Source: Atriophallophorus winterbourni | Lineage: Eukaryota; Platyhelminthes; Trematoda; Plagiorchiida; Microphallidae | Assembly: GCA_013407085.1 (NCBI GenBank) | Contig: JACCGJ010010859.1 | Location: 29,065 to 93,064 of the forward strand | Direction: 5' to 3' | Length of the DNA stretch: 64,000 nt | Shown: in pieces, positions 33,986 through 44,800 of the stretch | Numbering within the stretch: position 1 is the stretch's first letter | Layout: each line of letters starts with the position of its first letter | Translations under genes and position numbers: made by a program | Notes under the pieces: generated by a model | What the model was told of the DNA's origin: nothing | What the model saw: the letters and a program-made list of their open reading frames with translations, nothing else | Databases searched by the model: none

Positions 33986-34210
33986 TCCAAGTTCAAAAAC
34001 TCTTGTGAGAGAATGAGAGTTAGAGCACATCCTTATTGGAGACCTCGGCGAATTTCAGAGGCCCCTGAACTGAAACCGCTAAAATACACCGAGCTTTTCA
34101 GGCCAAATTTAGATGAAAATGAAAAATTTGATTATTATTGGGTGAATTCCATAAAAGCACATTTGAAAAGACCTTTTACGCAGCCATATTTAAATGGCTT
34201 CATTAAATCA
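33986..34210 (+). CDS. Candidate internal exon of an unidentified host gene
   Basis: A 225-nt block (75 codons, phase 0 to phase 0) with a good acceptor (TTTTTCTCTCAATCAG ending at 33,985) and a possible donor (TCA then GTAAAA at 34,211). The translation is compositionally unlike random A+T-rich frames: Pro-, Trp-, Arg- and Glu-rich at first (RVRAHPYWRPRRISEAPELK, residues 11-30), then LKYTELFRPNLDENEKFDYY and WVNSIKAHLKRPFTQPYLNG. I do not recognise the family. The frame stays open to 34,387, but from about 34,310 it reads into an RTE fragment in the wrong frame. It could equally be a fragment of an unknown transposon. No neighbouring exon was found with confidence. Confidence 0.35.
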
Positions 34211-34309
34211 GTAAAAACAGCGTATAGTGGTATACAACCAATTCCGATTTGTGCACAGAACCCAGCCATAATGTCGCACGAAACTCCGTATATTCAGAAG
34301 CAACATCAA

Positions 34310-34750
34310 ATCCGTGCTACTCTATGGATCGGAAACCTGGCGAGTGACCACAAAGTCTTCTGGCCGCTTGCAATCATTCCACTATAATTGCCTTCGTCGA
34401 ATTATTGGGGTAGAATGGCGAGAAAAGATAAAGAATCAAAACCTGTGGCAGATTGCTGCTGAGGACCCGATCGCCCAGCAGATCAGTAGAAGAAAGTGGA
34501 GATAAGTTGGGTACACCTTGCGGAAACCTTATGATGACATCACACGTCATGCTCTGGTATGGAACCCAACCGGGAAGAGACGAGTAGGACGCCCAAGGCT
34601 ATCTTGGAGGCGCTCGTGTGAAGAGGAAATCCGCAAGGGTGGACTTAACTGAAACGATATCAAACAAGCTGCTATGGACAGACCAAACTGGAGACAAGTT
34701 GCCGAGGCCCTATGTTCCTTTAGGAACTCAAGCGATTACGTCAAGTAAGT
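34310..34750 (+). pseudogene. RTE-like LINE C-terminus (5'-truncated copy)
   Basis: Encodes the C-terminal region of RTE ORF2: LLYGSETWRVTTKSSGRLQS, YNCLRRIIGVEWREKIKNQN, a stop at 34,503, then GYTLRKPYDDITRHALVWNP, GKRRVGRPRLSWRR and DRPNWRQVAEALCS, ending near 34,747. This is the region after the RT thumb in SR2/RTE elements. Internal stops make it dead. 5' truncation at about 34,310 is typical of LINE copies. Confidence 0.88.
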
Positions 34751-34754
34751 CATA

Positions 34755-35229
34755 GTGGTATACGCTGTTCCCAACACTTTTCCTAATGTTGTCACGGAAG
34801 GAATCTCTCCTTTGGTTGGTCTTACCTTGCGAAAGCCATATTCAGATTCTGTGTTAAAGCAATCAGCTAATTCCTGTAGCCGCATGAAGAAAAATTTCGC
34901 AAACAAATTGCCCGTAACATTTAGAAGAGAAGTTTCTCTGGTAAGTCTCCTTGATAATCCTTATTCTAAAATAGCGTGATTATCATGGTGTTTCGCATCA
35001 CTTGTGTGACACATTTCTCATGAATTCGCTGAACAAGCGAATGGTGGAGTAACTGTGATAGAGATGTTCTGTGATATTTGATGAGTTTAAGTGGTATTCC
35101 GTTGTCATTATGGAGCTTCACACTCGCTAAACTGTCGCTTACACTATTGAACTCAGTCAGATTAGGGCTTGTATCTAGGTGTTCAACTGTCTGTAAGTGC
35201 TCAACATTCACAAGATGGATGGCAGCCAA
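34755..35229 (-). pseudogene. RTE-like LINE RT fragment, inverted against its neighbour
   Basis: On the minus strand: VEHLQTVEHLDTSPNLTEFN, DNGIPLKLIKYHRTSLSQLL, VTQVMRNTMIITLF, then after frameshifts VTGNLFANF-like and EYGFRKVRPTK-like motifs down to 34,760. It is collinear with the RTE copy at 11,637-12,310 (EHLDTSP, ELIK, MRDTKIITLF). It abuts the RTE C-terminus at 34,750 tail to tail. Confidence 0.8.
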
Positions 35230-35820
35230 TGAACCTTTCGAATTCTATGTGTTTTAAATCTAACATTTTAAGATTGTTATTAAAATGAAATATTTTTTTG
35301 ATGGTAAATAGCTATCTATATTTTTAGGTGCTCAAGAGTATAAACATTCAACTCGTGACAGATATAAATAGGAAGTTAAATTGGACTACTTTTAGTATAT
35401 TCTCATAAAGTGATGTTCAGGATACACAGAATTTCATGTGTTTAGGAGTTTGATAACAAATGAATATCAACATTAAATTAATTGAATTTTTTAATGCCTA
35501 ACTCAAGACATTACTACTATCAACATATCACGCTTTGTTGAAATAAAACAGGAAAAATGATCGTTGAAGTCAATTTTTAAAAAGCAGGCAGAACATTTCC
35601 CCGATAATCTAAAGTTGTCGAAAATAACAAAATATAAAGAAAATGTTTTATAGAAAAACGTTTTGAATTTTGGCAGTTTTATATATCATTAGAAATCCCA
35701 TACTATTTTCTATAAGATGAAAGTAATCTTTTTGGCTCATATTATATTTTTCATTGTTTATCATTGTCAAATTGTTGGGTAATTTGACAATCGCATTTGC
35801 AACTCCTACTTTTGAGCTCT
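35230..35820. other. A+T-rich DNA between RTE and mariner relics
   Basis: No gene. A clear mariner terminal inverted repeat could not be found. Confidence 0.45.
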
Positions 35821-35822
35821 AA

Positions 35823-36640
35823 ATGAGGTTAAAAAAAGTAAGTGATGGTACCAGGGTTATTTGTGATATTTATAAAGAAGTCACTATAGCTAAGAAAACT
35901 GCTCAAGATTGGTTAGTTATATTCAAATACAATCATTTCAATCTCGGCGGCGCTCATCCTTGTTAAAGTGCTATCGTGATAGACGAGAGCCAACATATGC
36001 AGCAAGAAGTTGCAACCATTTCGGGAATAAAGATGATTTTGCGACAATTACATGCCTTCCGCAGCCAATGGGTATCACTCGAAATCTAATAGCTTGTGAT
36101 CTACATGAACTCGCCTAAAAGCAAAATGATTAACTTCTATCTATTGCTGATCAAAAGATTGCTCAATTTTCATGGAATCAATGGTTACAGACAACTTTTC
36201 TTTGCAAGAGCCAACTAATTTTGTATTTATATGAATATGAAAGAGAGAAAATCTCTGTAAAGACCAGTTGCATTGATTCAATGATGATCATCCTCTATGA
36301 CGTTGCTCGATCACACACCGCAACAGTGTTCAATATTGCACTGAAAAACTTAGGTGGGAGGTCCATCAACATAGGTTCTAATTTGCAGAACCTCCACCGC
36401 TGACGTAATACAATCTATTCCGCTGAATGTCGAATAAAATAATTAGTGCTCAGCTTAGAAAACCCGAGTCATCTTGAAAATGTGCTCAACATCATCTCAG
36501 AGATTCCGTCTAAGGATTTCTGGCGAATTTCAATTAAGAAGGTGGTAGAAATATGAAACGAAGTAGGGAACAATAAAGAAGGGTATGTAATTCATTGGTG
36601 TTATTGTTTGATGTAAACATTGTATGATTTCAGTTAATAT
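35823..36640 (+). pseudogene. Mariner-type (Tc1/mariner) transposase pseudogene
   Basis: Translating across several frames gives the mariner transposase order. It starts with a helix-turn-helix region (KKTAQDW, then FKYNHFNLGGAHP), followed by ITRNLIACDLHELA. Near 36,290-36,350 comes ILYDVARSHTATVFNIALKN, equivalent to the HDNARPHTA block that carries the second catalytic Asp. Then LGWEVHQH, a decayed SPDLAPSDYHLF equivalent (PPPLT.YNLFR), and near 36,510-36,600 KDFWRISIKKVVERYE with GYVIHW-like wording at the end. Many stops and frameshifts; inactive. Terminal repeats and TA target sites not identified. Confidence 0.72.
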
Positions 36641-37760
36641 ATTTAATATAATATGTCATTGTTTTGGTTGTTATAATTCCACAATTTCATTGAAAACAAA
36701 TGTAAAATGCAGACGTAACCGATGCAGCACCTCACAATTTAGATATTTAAGTTTCATCTGGAGTAAAATTAATGCATGAAGAATTACTTCTGTTTCAAAT
36801 GATTAGTGTTTAAAAACGTTTAATGTTTATTTGTGGCAAGCTTAGTTTTGATAATTAAATGAAATGGATAATAAATATATTTACCGTAAATGAGCGAAGA
36901 CCATGCGCCTATGAATAAAAAGTATATATTCTAATATCATAGTGTTTTCAATCATTCCATGTGGTATTCCATCAAATTAAAAAATTCGTCTTGCAGCTAT
37001 CATTATCGAGACATCAGTTTGTGGAAATAACAAAATTATTCGCATTTGAAAGTGAATATCGTGTTGAGTATTAAGCTTACCTGTTTGAGTGTTTTCACAA
37101 GCAACTATTAATAGATACATAATCACATTGTAGAAATGTTCTCAGGTCATTAGGTGAAACAGGTTAATTGTAGCATAACATTGAAATACATAAATTTCAA
37201 ATCCACATTTTAAAAACGTACCAACAAATACGAGTTCTCCCTTTTCTAAAGATTATAGTGAATATTTGTTGTATATTTGTGTTGTGAAAGAAAACTTGTA
37301 TTACATAAGTTCTTGACCGATTCAACCACTCACGTTTTAATATTGCATATGGTTCAACATTGCAATCTAAAATATGTAACGTTTATTGACATAATGTTTA
37401 TAGAGTTTTGAGATTTAGTAACGAGGCCACTGATATTGTCAGGTGAATCTTTTTAAACATTTTCTACAAAATGCAACTGTGTGGCGTATTCGCAGAACAT
37501 AAAATTGGTTAGCTCAAGACAATAAATGCTCACGTCATCTTTGACCTATGTTTTTCGAAAACCATCCCCAGTTCACGAGTTTCTATTCCCCAATTATGAT
37601 GAGGATTATTTTTCAGTTCAATAATGAACCACTAAAGTCCATCAACCAGTGCCCATGCCATAAACGCTTAGCTATACATCAGTTATGAATCCACCTGGTT
37701 TTGAAACGTTTTTCTTAAAAAAATGGCGGAGCTTAAAACGTGCACCTTTCATATAAAACG
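36640..37760. other. A+T-rich intergenic DNA
   Basis: No supported feature. Confidence 0.5.
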
Positions 37761-37950
37761 TTGTTGTTGATGTTGGCTACTTTGCTTGATGTCGACCATG
37801 CATGTACATCGAAAGCACATTATTTTTCATGTTCCAAAGCTTTCCAAATGACTAAACAGTTTGATTCGGGAGGAACAAACTCTCCAGGAACGCTCGCAAC
37901 GATAGACAGTACTCGGTTGATCGGCGTCAGTTGCGCCGCTTCGGTTGTAA
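37761..37950 (+). repeat. Unnamed interspersed repeat C, copy 4
   Basis: The best preserved copy with copy 1: GTTGGCTACTTTGCTTGATG, GTCGACCATGCATGTACATC, TTTTTCATGTTCC, CAGTTTGATTCGGGAGGA, AACTCTCCAGGAACGCTCGC. The short open frame across it is not conserved in the other copies. Confidence 0.6.
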
Positions 37951-39740
37951 GTAGAGTACCGATTTAGTATAAACAAAGAACAATTTTACAACAATTTGTT
38001 TGCATTTCACTTTAACTTGAACTAGAAATTTGACCACAACTTTGAAGCGAAGTGGAAAATGTGATTAAATAATAAAGGTTGTAGGAGATACTCTAAGCAT
38101 AATTTGCGAGAAAATTCTCAGCTACAGAGATATTGCAAACAAAACGAAAAAAATTTAAATGCAAACGTTTTTCCTGTTTCTGTTATTTTTTGTATATCAG
38201 CTCAACAGATCACATGAGAATTTCGAAATCACTTATTGACGGCTAGGGTAAAGATTGTTTCTACAACCAGGTTCGTAACTTCCAACGCTGCATAATTTTC
38301 AGAAACAGAATTCTTTACTAAAAAAGTTTCCTTGTGTGCGCGTTCTAATTTTCGGTCGATTGAATGTTGCGCCTCGATCACGGTCGATAATGAAAAGTCT
38401 TAGACAAACTTATTCCGTACATACTATTGCGTTCTAAAAATTGTACACTGCGAATGGTGTGATAATGATTCTAAATATATATTTATAATTGAAATCAATC
38501 AGATTGCCGAATTACCAGGTACTGAGGCTGGCTCCGCTTCTAAATTTTCACGTAATTCTAAAATCGACGAAATAAAATTTACGTTACATAAAAGAGCAGA
38601 AGTTTAAAAAGATTTCTTATGTAGACTCACGAATTTGGAATGCTACGCAAAGAAAAATTATCCAACAATTTGTTTGCATCTCATGTTTACTTGAATTAAA
38701 AAATGACCACATTTATTTGAATTTCGATATCAGGTAGTTAATATTAGCTTAAAGATGATAAACAACTTAGATATTACATATTTATCTAAATACTTATTTC
38801 ATACAAATAAATATCAACAGAATACTTACGTTTCGTTTTAGATGTGAATGTCACTAATAAAGAGCAGAAGATTACAAAATGTGATTAATAAATTTGAACA
38901 AGTCACGTTAATTTAAAAGTTAGTTGACATGTTTTGAAAAGGAACTTTTTGTATTAAAGCTATCTCTGGTTGTTCCGATGAAAAACAAGATCGGATACAT
39001 GTAGTTTAAAGCAACGTGGCTTTAAATTTCAGAAACAATAATAAAATTGATTCGGTTGGAAAAATATTATTGAAAGTTAAATATGATTTTTGATGAAAAT
39101 CACGTTAATCGCGAATGAAGACGTATTATCAATGCCTCAACAAAAGTAGGCAAAACGGCAATGCTTATTTATTCAACAACAATGATTTCTAGGGATAATT
39201 TACCGTAACGCTCTGGAAAAAACATGAAAATTGAAATTCAGTGTTGTATTGTGGTGATCATTGTTTCATTTACCGGATAAATAATTCTAGGTGAGTGCAC
39301 GATTTTTTCGTTTAAGTGGCGAAATGATTTTGAATTGCTACACGAATTGTGCAAATTTAGAGAATCAAATTTTTCATTTATTATGTGGAGGTGTGATAGC
39401 CAATTTATAATTTGAATTTGGAATAAGCCAAAAAATTCACATTTTTTGAACAAAGACATAATTCTGATATACATTTTCTGTATATCACATCAAACAATTT
39501 AATGCACGCATACGAAAGCTGAAACATGAATAATAAATGTGTTCAATATCGAGCATTTTAAAATCACGTGTTTTTGAATGAATTGTGTCGGTTGATATTG
39601 ATGTTAGCCAAGATAATAATAGGGGATGAACTAATTGTATCTAAGTGCAACATTTAAGTCAATTGTATAAGATCTCCTCGAAATTCCCCAGCAAAATGTT
39701 TGTGATACGCTGTGGAATATCGAGTAAACAACAGTGAACG
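37951..39740. other. A+T-rich intergenic DNA
   Basis: No gene or repeat supported. Confidence 0.5.
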
Positions 39741-39750
39741 CATCTCTCAG

Positions 39751-39834
39751 GTTTTAATCGGCGGCTCTTATCTCCCGGACGGGCTAGGATGGAAAGATTT
39801 ACTATCGTGGAACAGTTTTGTGCTGTCAACTCAG
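39751..39834 (+). CDS. Candidate short exon (84 nt)
   Basis: Preceded by ATCTCTCAG and followed by CTCAG/GTGATG. 28 codons, phase 0-0, richer in G+C than its surroundings, translating to VLIGGSYLPDGLGWKD and SWNSFVLSTQ. A 36-nt possible intron separates it from a 27-nt block with its own splice-like ends. Very short introns and small symmetric exons are known in schistosomes, but no gene context or family is visible here. The frame reads straight through the putative intron, so it may also be one block. Confidence 0.22.
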
Positions 39835-39870
39835 GTGATGTTCAAACATTTGATTTTCATCGACTTACAG

Positions 39871-39897
39871 CCAATGTATCCCGCACCATTGAAGCAG
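39871..39897 (+). CDS. Candidate micro-exon (27 nt)
   Basis: CGACTTACAG precedes and GTGAAT follows 27 nt encoding PMYPAPLKQ. Symmetric length and G+C content suit a trematode micro-exon, but a match to splice consensus over so short a stretch is easily accidental. Confidence 0.15.
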
Positions 39898-41270
39898 GTG
39901 AATTCTTAAGCGCACATTGAGTTTGTCTGACTGGAAGCTACTATCTGAATACCAGTTTGTTAGTAAAATCTATTCGCACTTTCCAGGGTAAAACGTTCTT
40001 TTTGCTAAGTTTTCCAGCTTCCTATTTGAAAATTCATTACAGACGTCGTCATCGAATTGAAAATGAATATATAAAGACATTTTTGGAACTGTTGACACGG
40101 GAATTATTCTAGGAGTCAGACGTACGTGTCTTTCAATAAATCATGATTGATAACCAATTAGATTTAGGAAGTTTGTACAAGCGCGAGTTATTCCGGCAAA
40201 TTCTTGTCATGATAAATTACGTTTGCTCATGTCGAAAGATTTACAGATATATTTTTAAATCAGCCAGTAGGTTTTCAATATTCAAATCGTCGATTAAAAT
40301 GAAAAACGAATGTAGGTTAAATTCATGTATTACGAAACGATTAGATGGAGATTTTCTCATATCATGGACAGCATCGAGGTTCACCGAAATACTTTAAGTA
40401 AAATCACGTGGTGTTCATTTACATTTAACGTTTCTTATTGATCACATTGACAGTTTATTTTTGAGTTTCCTTATGCGTGAATTATAGCGTTGGTGTGAAA
40501 TACCTTGAAGGATATCGTTGCGCCAGTAATGAACTTTTACATTTTGCTTCACTGTAATTTTACGATGCTATCCGAATCTTAACAAACGATATTCACTGAA
40601 CAATTGGATATGGCAGTGAAAGTGTACGAACGTTTCCACACCATATTTTAAACATTTTACAATTAACGTTGTTATAGTTGGTCATACAAATACCGCAAAT
40701 TGGTTAATAAAAATTGTTTGCGATCAAGGAGATTTTCGATAAAACTTTTTCCGCTTTTTTTTAATAATAGTACCGGATTAAGATAGCTAAATACTTCATT
40801 TTCGATTCTGATATATTAAAAATCCTCAAATTTTAAGTTTTAACTTTTATTTAAAGTACTAACTTCTTGAGTCTGCATTTACTAAAATGAATAATGTGGA
40901 ATGTCGAATGGTTTAGTTAAGTTTCATTTAGAAACCACAAAAATATATACAATATTCTGTAAAAAAAAAACCTTGCAGTTGGAATCAGTTCAGATTAGAG
41001 AAACACGCTGATGCAGTAAATTTTGGATCCAGTCACATCGCAAGATATAAAATTTGCCCGTTTGGTGAAATGAATGTAAAACGATTTCCATGATTAACGT
41101 AAAATTGCTTGATGCAGAATCGAAGACGTTTTGTGGAAATATCGCCTTCATATTCACCCCTATTAGTACATGTGAATCATAATTCGTATTATAATCTCAA
41201 ATTTTATTTGGGCTTATTGAAAGAACAATCATCAGTGAATAATTAAAGTGAAGGATGGGAGATTAGGATT
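39898..41270. other. A+T-rich intergenic DNA
   Basis: No supported gene. Confidence 0.5.
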
Positions 41271-41279
41271 ATGTCAGGT

Positions 41280-41800
41280 CAATCAAGACGAAATCACGTT
41301 CCCATATTTTAACGTTTTTTATTAGCTTGCATGCGCTTCAGGACACCCGATCCTCCATTGATCAAGTTATCAATTACCTTTTAATTTATCCCTCATCAAC
41401 CTCTCCAACGGTAATTTACTTCATTCATGAATCTCACAACACAAGAAAATGCCAATTGGTCAAAGCGTTTATTACGTTTATGAAAAAAAGAAAATCTCGC
41501 AATACCATCTTATTTAGTCAAATCACGTTACCAAAACACTGTCAGGAACATTTCAGTCACTTTGATAAGATTTTTAATTCGATTTTGTGCTAATCGGTTC
41601 AGTTCAAGGTCTCACCACGTTGAACATATTTGATTGATACATGTCATGTTTCACTGACTGACGTTATCCATCTGCGCATGTTCTCGAAGATGATTTTGCT
41701 CGGACCGTTCTCGGTCAATCGCTCCGAATTCGAAATTATTACGGGGTCGCGTTAGTCGTCGTCGGTCATTTAGATGCCTTAGGCTCTTTTGGACGGATTA
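41280..41800 (+). repeat. Possible distant relative of the arm island
   Basis: Scattered blocks match the conserved island in order. CACAACACAAGAAAATGCCA with ATTGGTCAAAGCGT resembles 13,710-13,750. GACGTTATCC..., then CCGAATTCGAAATTATTACG and GGGTCG, resembles 13,925-14,020. Spacing differs and no gap-free match exceeds about 25 nt, so homology is only suggestive. Confidence 0.3.
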
Positions 41801-44800
41801 GTACTCATTACTAATGTACTTCACATATTCAGATTATGAGCAAACACGTTCTATTTCTGGTCGAAATGATGCTTGAAAGGAATGTTTTTATTTTAAATGA
41901 GTTATGAATCGAATTAAAATGAACAGATATTTAACGAATGTGGACATATTACATGAAAAATATCACAAATATTTTTTTACCTTTGAGTTACTATCATACA
42001 ATTGTATGTTAACACATAAAAATCATTAGTGTGCAAATTATTTTTACCTGGTTTCACGAGACAATCAAATTTATCTAAGTTTGATTCTGACATAGTAACA
42101 CTTTTAAATGAACCATTTCTATCAAGTTATTTATGTTTTTGTTCACATTTATCGTATTTACAGTTTGTACAACTTTTTTCATAAAACCTGGAAAAGTCCC
42201 ATTTCCCAAACATATTACGCAACAATATCAAAAATGTTGACTAAAACTTACCTTCGAAAAATATTTTTTTCGTGCCTATCGCTGATACAAAACAGGGAGA
42301 TTAGGTTACTAATTTGAAGAACAGTGTTTATGATTTAGGTCCTTATAAATTCCTCACCTCTCATAGGATTTTCATTTTTCCAAATGTATTCGGCTTAGAA
42401 AATAAATAAACCCCAACAGATTATCTTTTGCTCAACGTGAAAATTACTCCGAACAATCCCACACGATGGTTAATTGCAGCAATGTTGTAGTGGCAATATA
42501 TTATTGTAAATATTTCGTGTAATCGAAACAATTATATTCAGACAGACAGTTAGACTACACTGTTCAATTTATAATATGCTTAACCTTTTGAATCGGTGGG
42601 CATAAGTATTTTTTTCAAAAATGTTTACGGCAGCTGAAAATCGTTTAGCGCAAACTAAATGTAATGATGAAATATGGGAATACACGAAAATGTAGAATGT
42701 AGATTTGTTTGTTCTAATGTACTGCAAACCGGGATTATTTACAAGGTAATACTTAAATTGAGACAGCAGGTCTACCAATATTGCTTAAATTATACGTTTT
42801 ATTTCTCGAAAGACTGACTTAGTAAATGACAACGCTTTATGAAACTGGTTTCAGTAGGGAGTTCAAAGATTTTTGTTGCTCAAGTCAAATTTCGCTATTA
42901 AAATCACCCGACTAGTAAGTGTAATATAATATTGTAAGATCGATTAATTTCTAATTTCAATTCGCTTTACGTTATGATTCTAACATATGTGTATCATGAA
43001 GCTATGATCTTGTCCCTATGTTTTATTTTCTATGTTCATTAGATTAATTCGAAAACTGTTCGGGAGGATAAGGCGAATGATCAATTAACGATGAGACATT
43101 TTATATCGTTTGTTATAAGAATAGAAATATATTTGTTTTGAGCACCAATATTATTACAGATTTTGTTGGTATTTTTCATATTTTCTGATCAAATCGTATG
43201 AATCATAGATTTTTAGATACAAGATTCAAGGTTTACAACAAACCCGAAGATTCTAGCACAAGGAATTATGCCTACAACATTTACATTCATTAGTGTTAAG
43301 TTTCCTTAAATAGTCTTTTTGGTGCTCATTGTTTCATATCACTTAAAAGGTGTTTCGTTATTAATTACTGAAATTTAAACATTGAATTGTGTTCCATTTC
43401 TAGTGAAACGTGGAAATGGCTAATATGTACCGAATAAAATTTACCTCGAAGCATTAATGAAATATATTAGAGAACAGATACAAATCAATTTTTAATAACA
43501 TACTTTTAAACATTTGAACTGCAAATCAGAGGATATTTAAAGTGTAAACGAATTTTGATATGTAATGCAGTTCACAACATTTTAACAAAATTCAACGCAT
43601 TTTTGCAGAAATGTTTTCAGAACTAATTGCGCTCGTTGAATTTTAAAATATTTGTGACATGTTTGGATTTATCGAGTTGCGGCAAACCTCAAGCAACGTT
43701 TAAGTTGGTTGTTGCGTGAATCCGCTACCAAAATAAGATTAAATTAATCGGGTATTTCAAGAATTGGTTCATAGTGATGGTTAGTAGATATAGTATGAAA
43801 ACAACAGATTTATTCAGCTTCCGATATCGTATGCACTAGAGAAAACGTTATTAAACGACTTGTTTCCGCCACTGATTGCCTCCTTCAGCGATCGTAGAAA
43901 CTAACATTCGATTGTAAAAGCGTTTCTGGGTGGAGACCTATTCTAGGATGCAAACAACAGCAATCAGTTGCCATAGTATTGAATGCAACATGTCATTGAT
44001 TGATAATAATTTCTCCATAAACGACAGAAAGGATACGTTTGTGGTAGGGTTAGTAACGTGTGACGTGATTTGCTCCATAGTTTTGTCATTTATCAAAAAT
44101 TAAGAGATGAAACAAAAATAAATAACCGGCTGTCTTGAAAGCGCATCGAATAGATCAAATGTTTGAAGACAGATATATTGAAGATTAACGACTTGCGTTT
44201 TCAAGAATATCTGAATGTGACTGGGTACTGGTCATAGCTAAGCACTTTTGGTAATATCAACCATTACTAATCTCATTCACTTCGCGAATTCATTGAATAT
44301 TTTATTATTCATAATGTGTTACCGCGGGCTACAATTCATTCATTTCGCAACACATCTTGTTATTTCTCACATTGAAGTATCGAGGAACATTTCATAAAAG
44401 AACTATTGGACTAAAATTAAACTGAAATAACAAAGTCTCTGAGTGCAAGTTACAAAATAAAACTAGCATATTCATAATTCACAATCATATATTTCAAAAT
44501 GTTAGAACCGAAATCTGATATATTAAATTTGTTATCAAATCACTACATAAAACACAGTTGCATTTCAGAATATAAATTATTGATTTGTCTTATTGGTAAA
44601 TTGAGAACAAAAATGGCTTACGTTCAAATCTATTCCCTGAAAATTAGTAATACGAAATAACCTATTGAAAACCTTTTAAACATATTTACTAGCTGCAGTT
44701 CAGATCATTTACCTTCTGTGATTGTTGGCCAAAAGGTTTCGAGCACAGCTGAAACATTTATGTATATTAGAATTGTATAATTAATACAGCGAAATTCGAA

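Noticed and set aside
42108..42317. 69-codon plus-strand frame, basic and aromatic
   Set aside because: No recognisable domain, and the composition is what A+T-rich DNA gives by chance.
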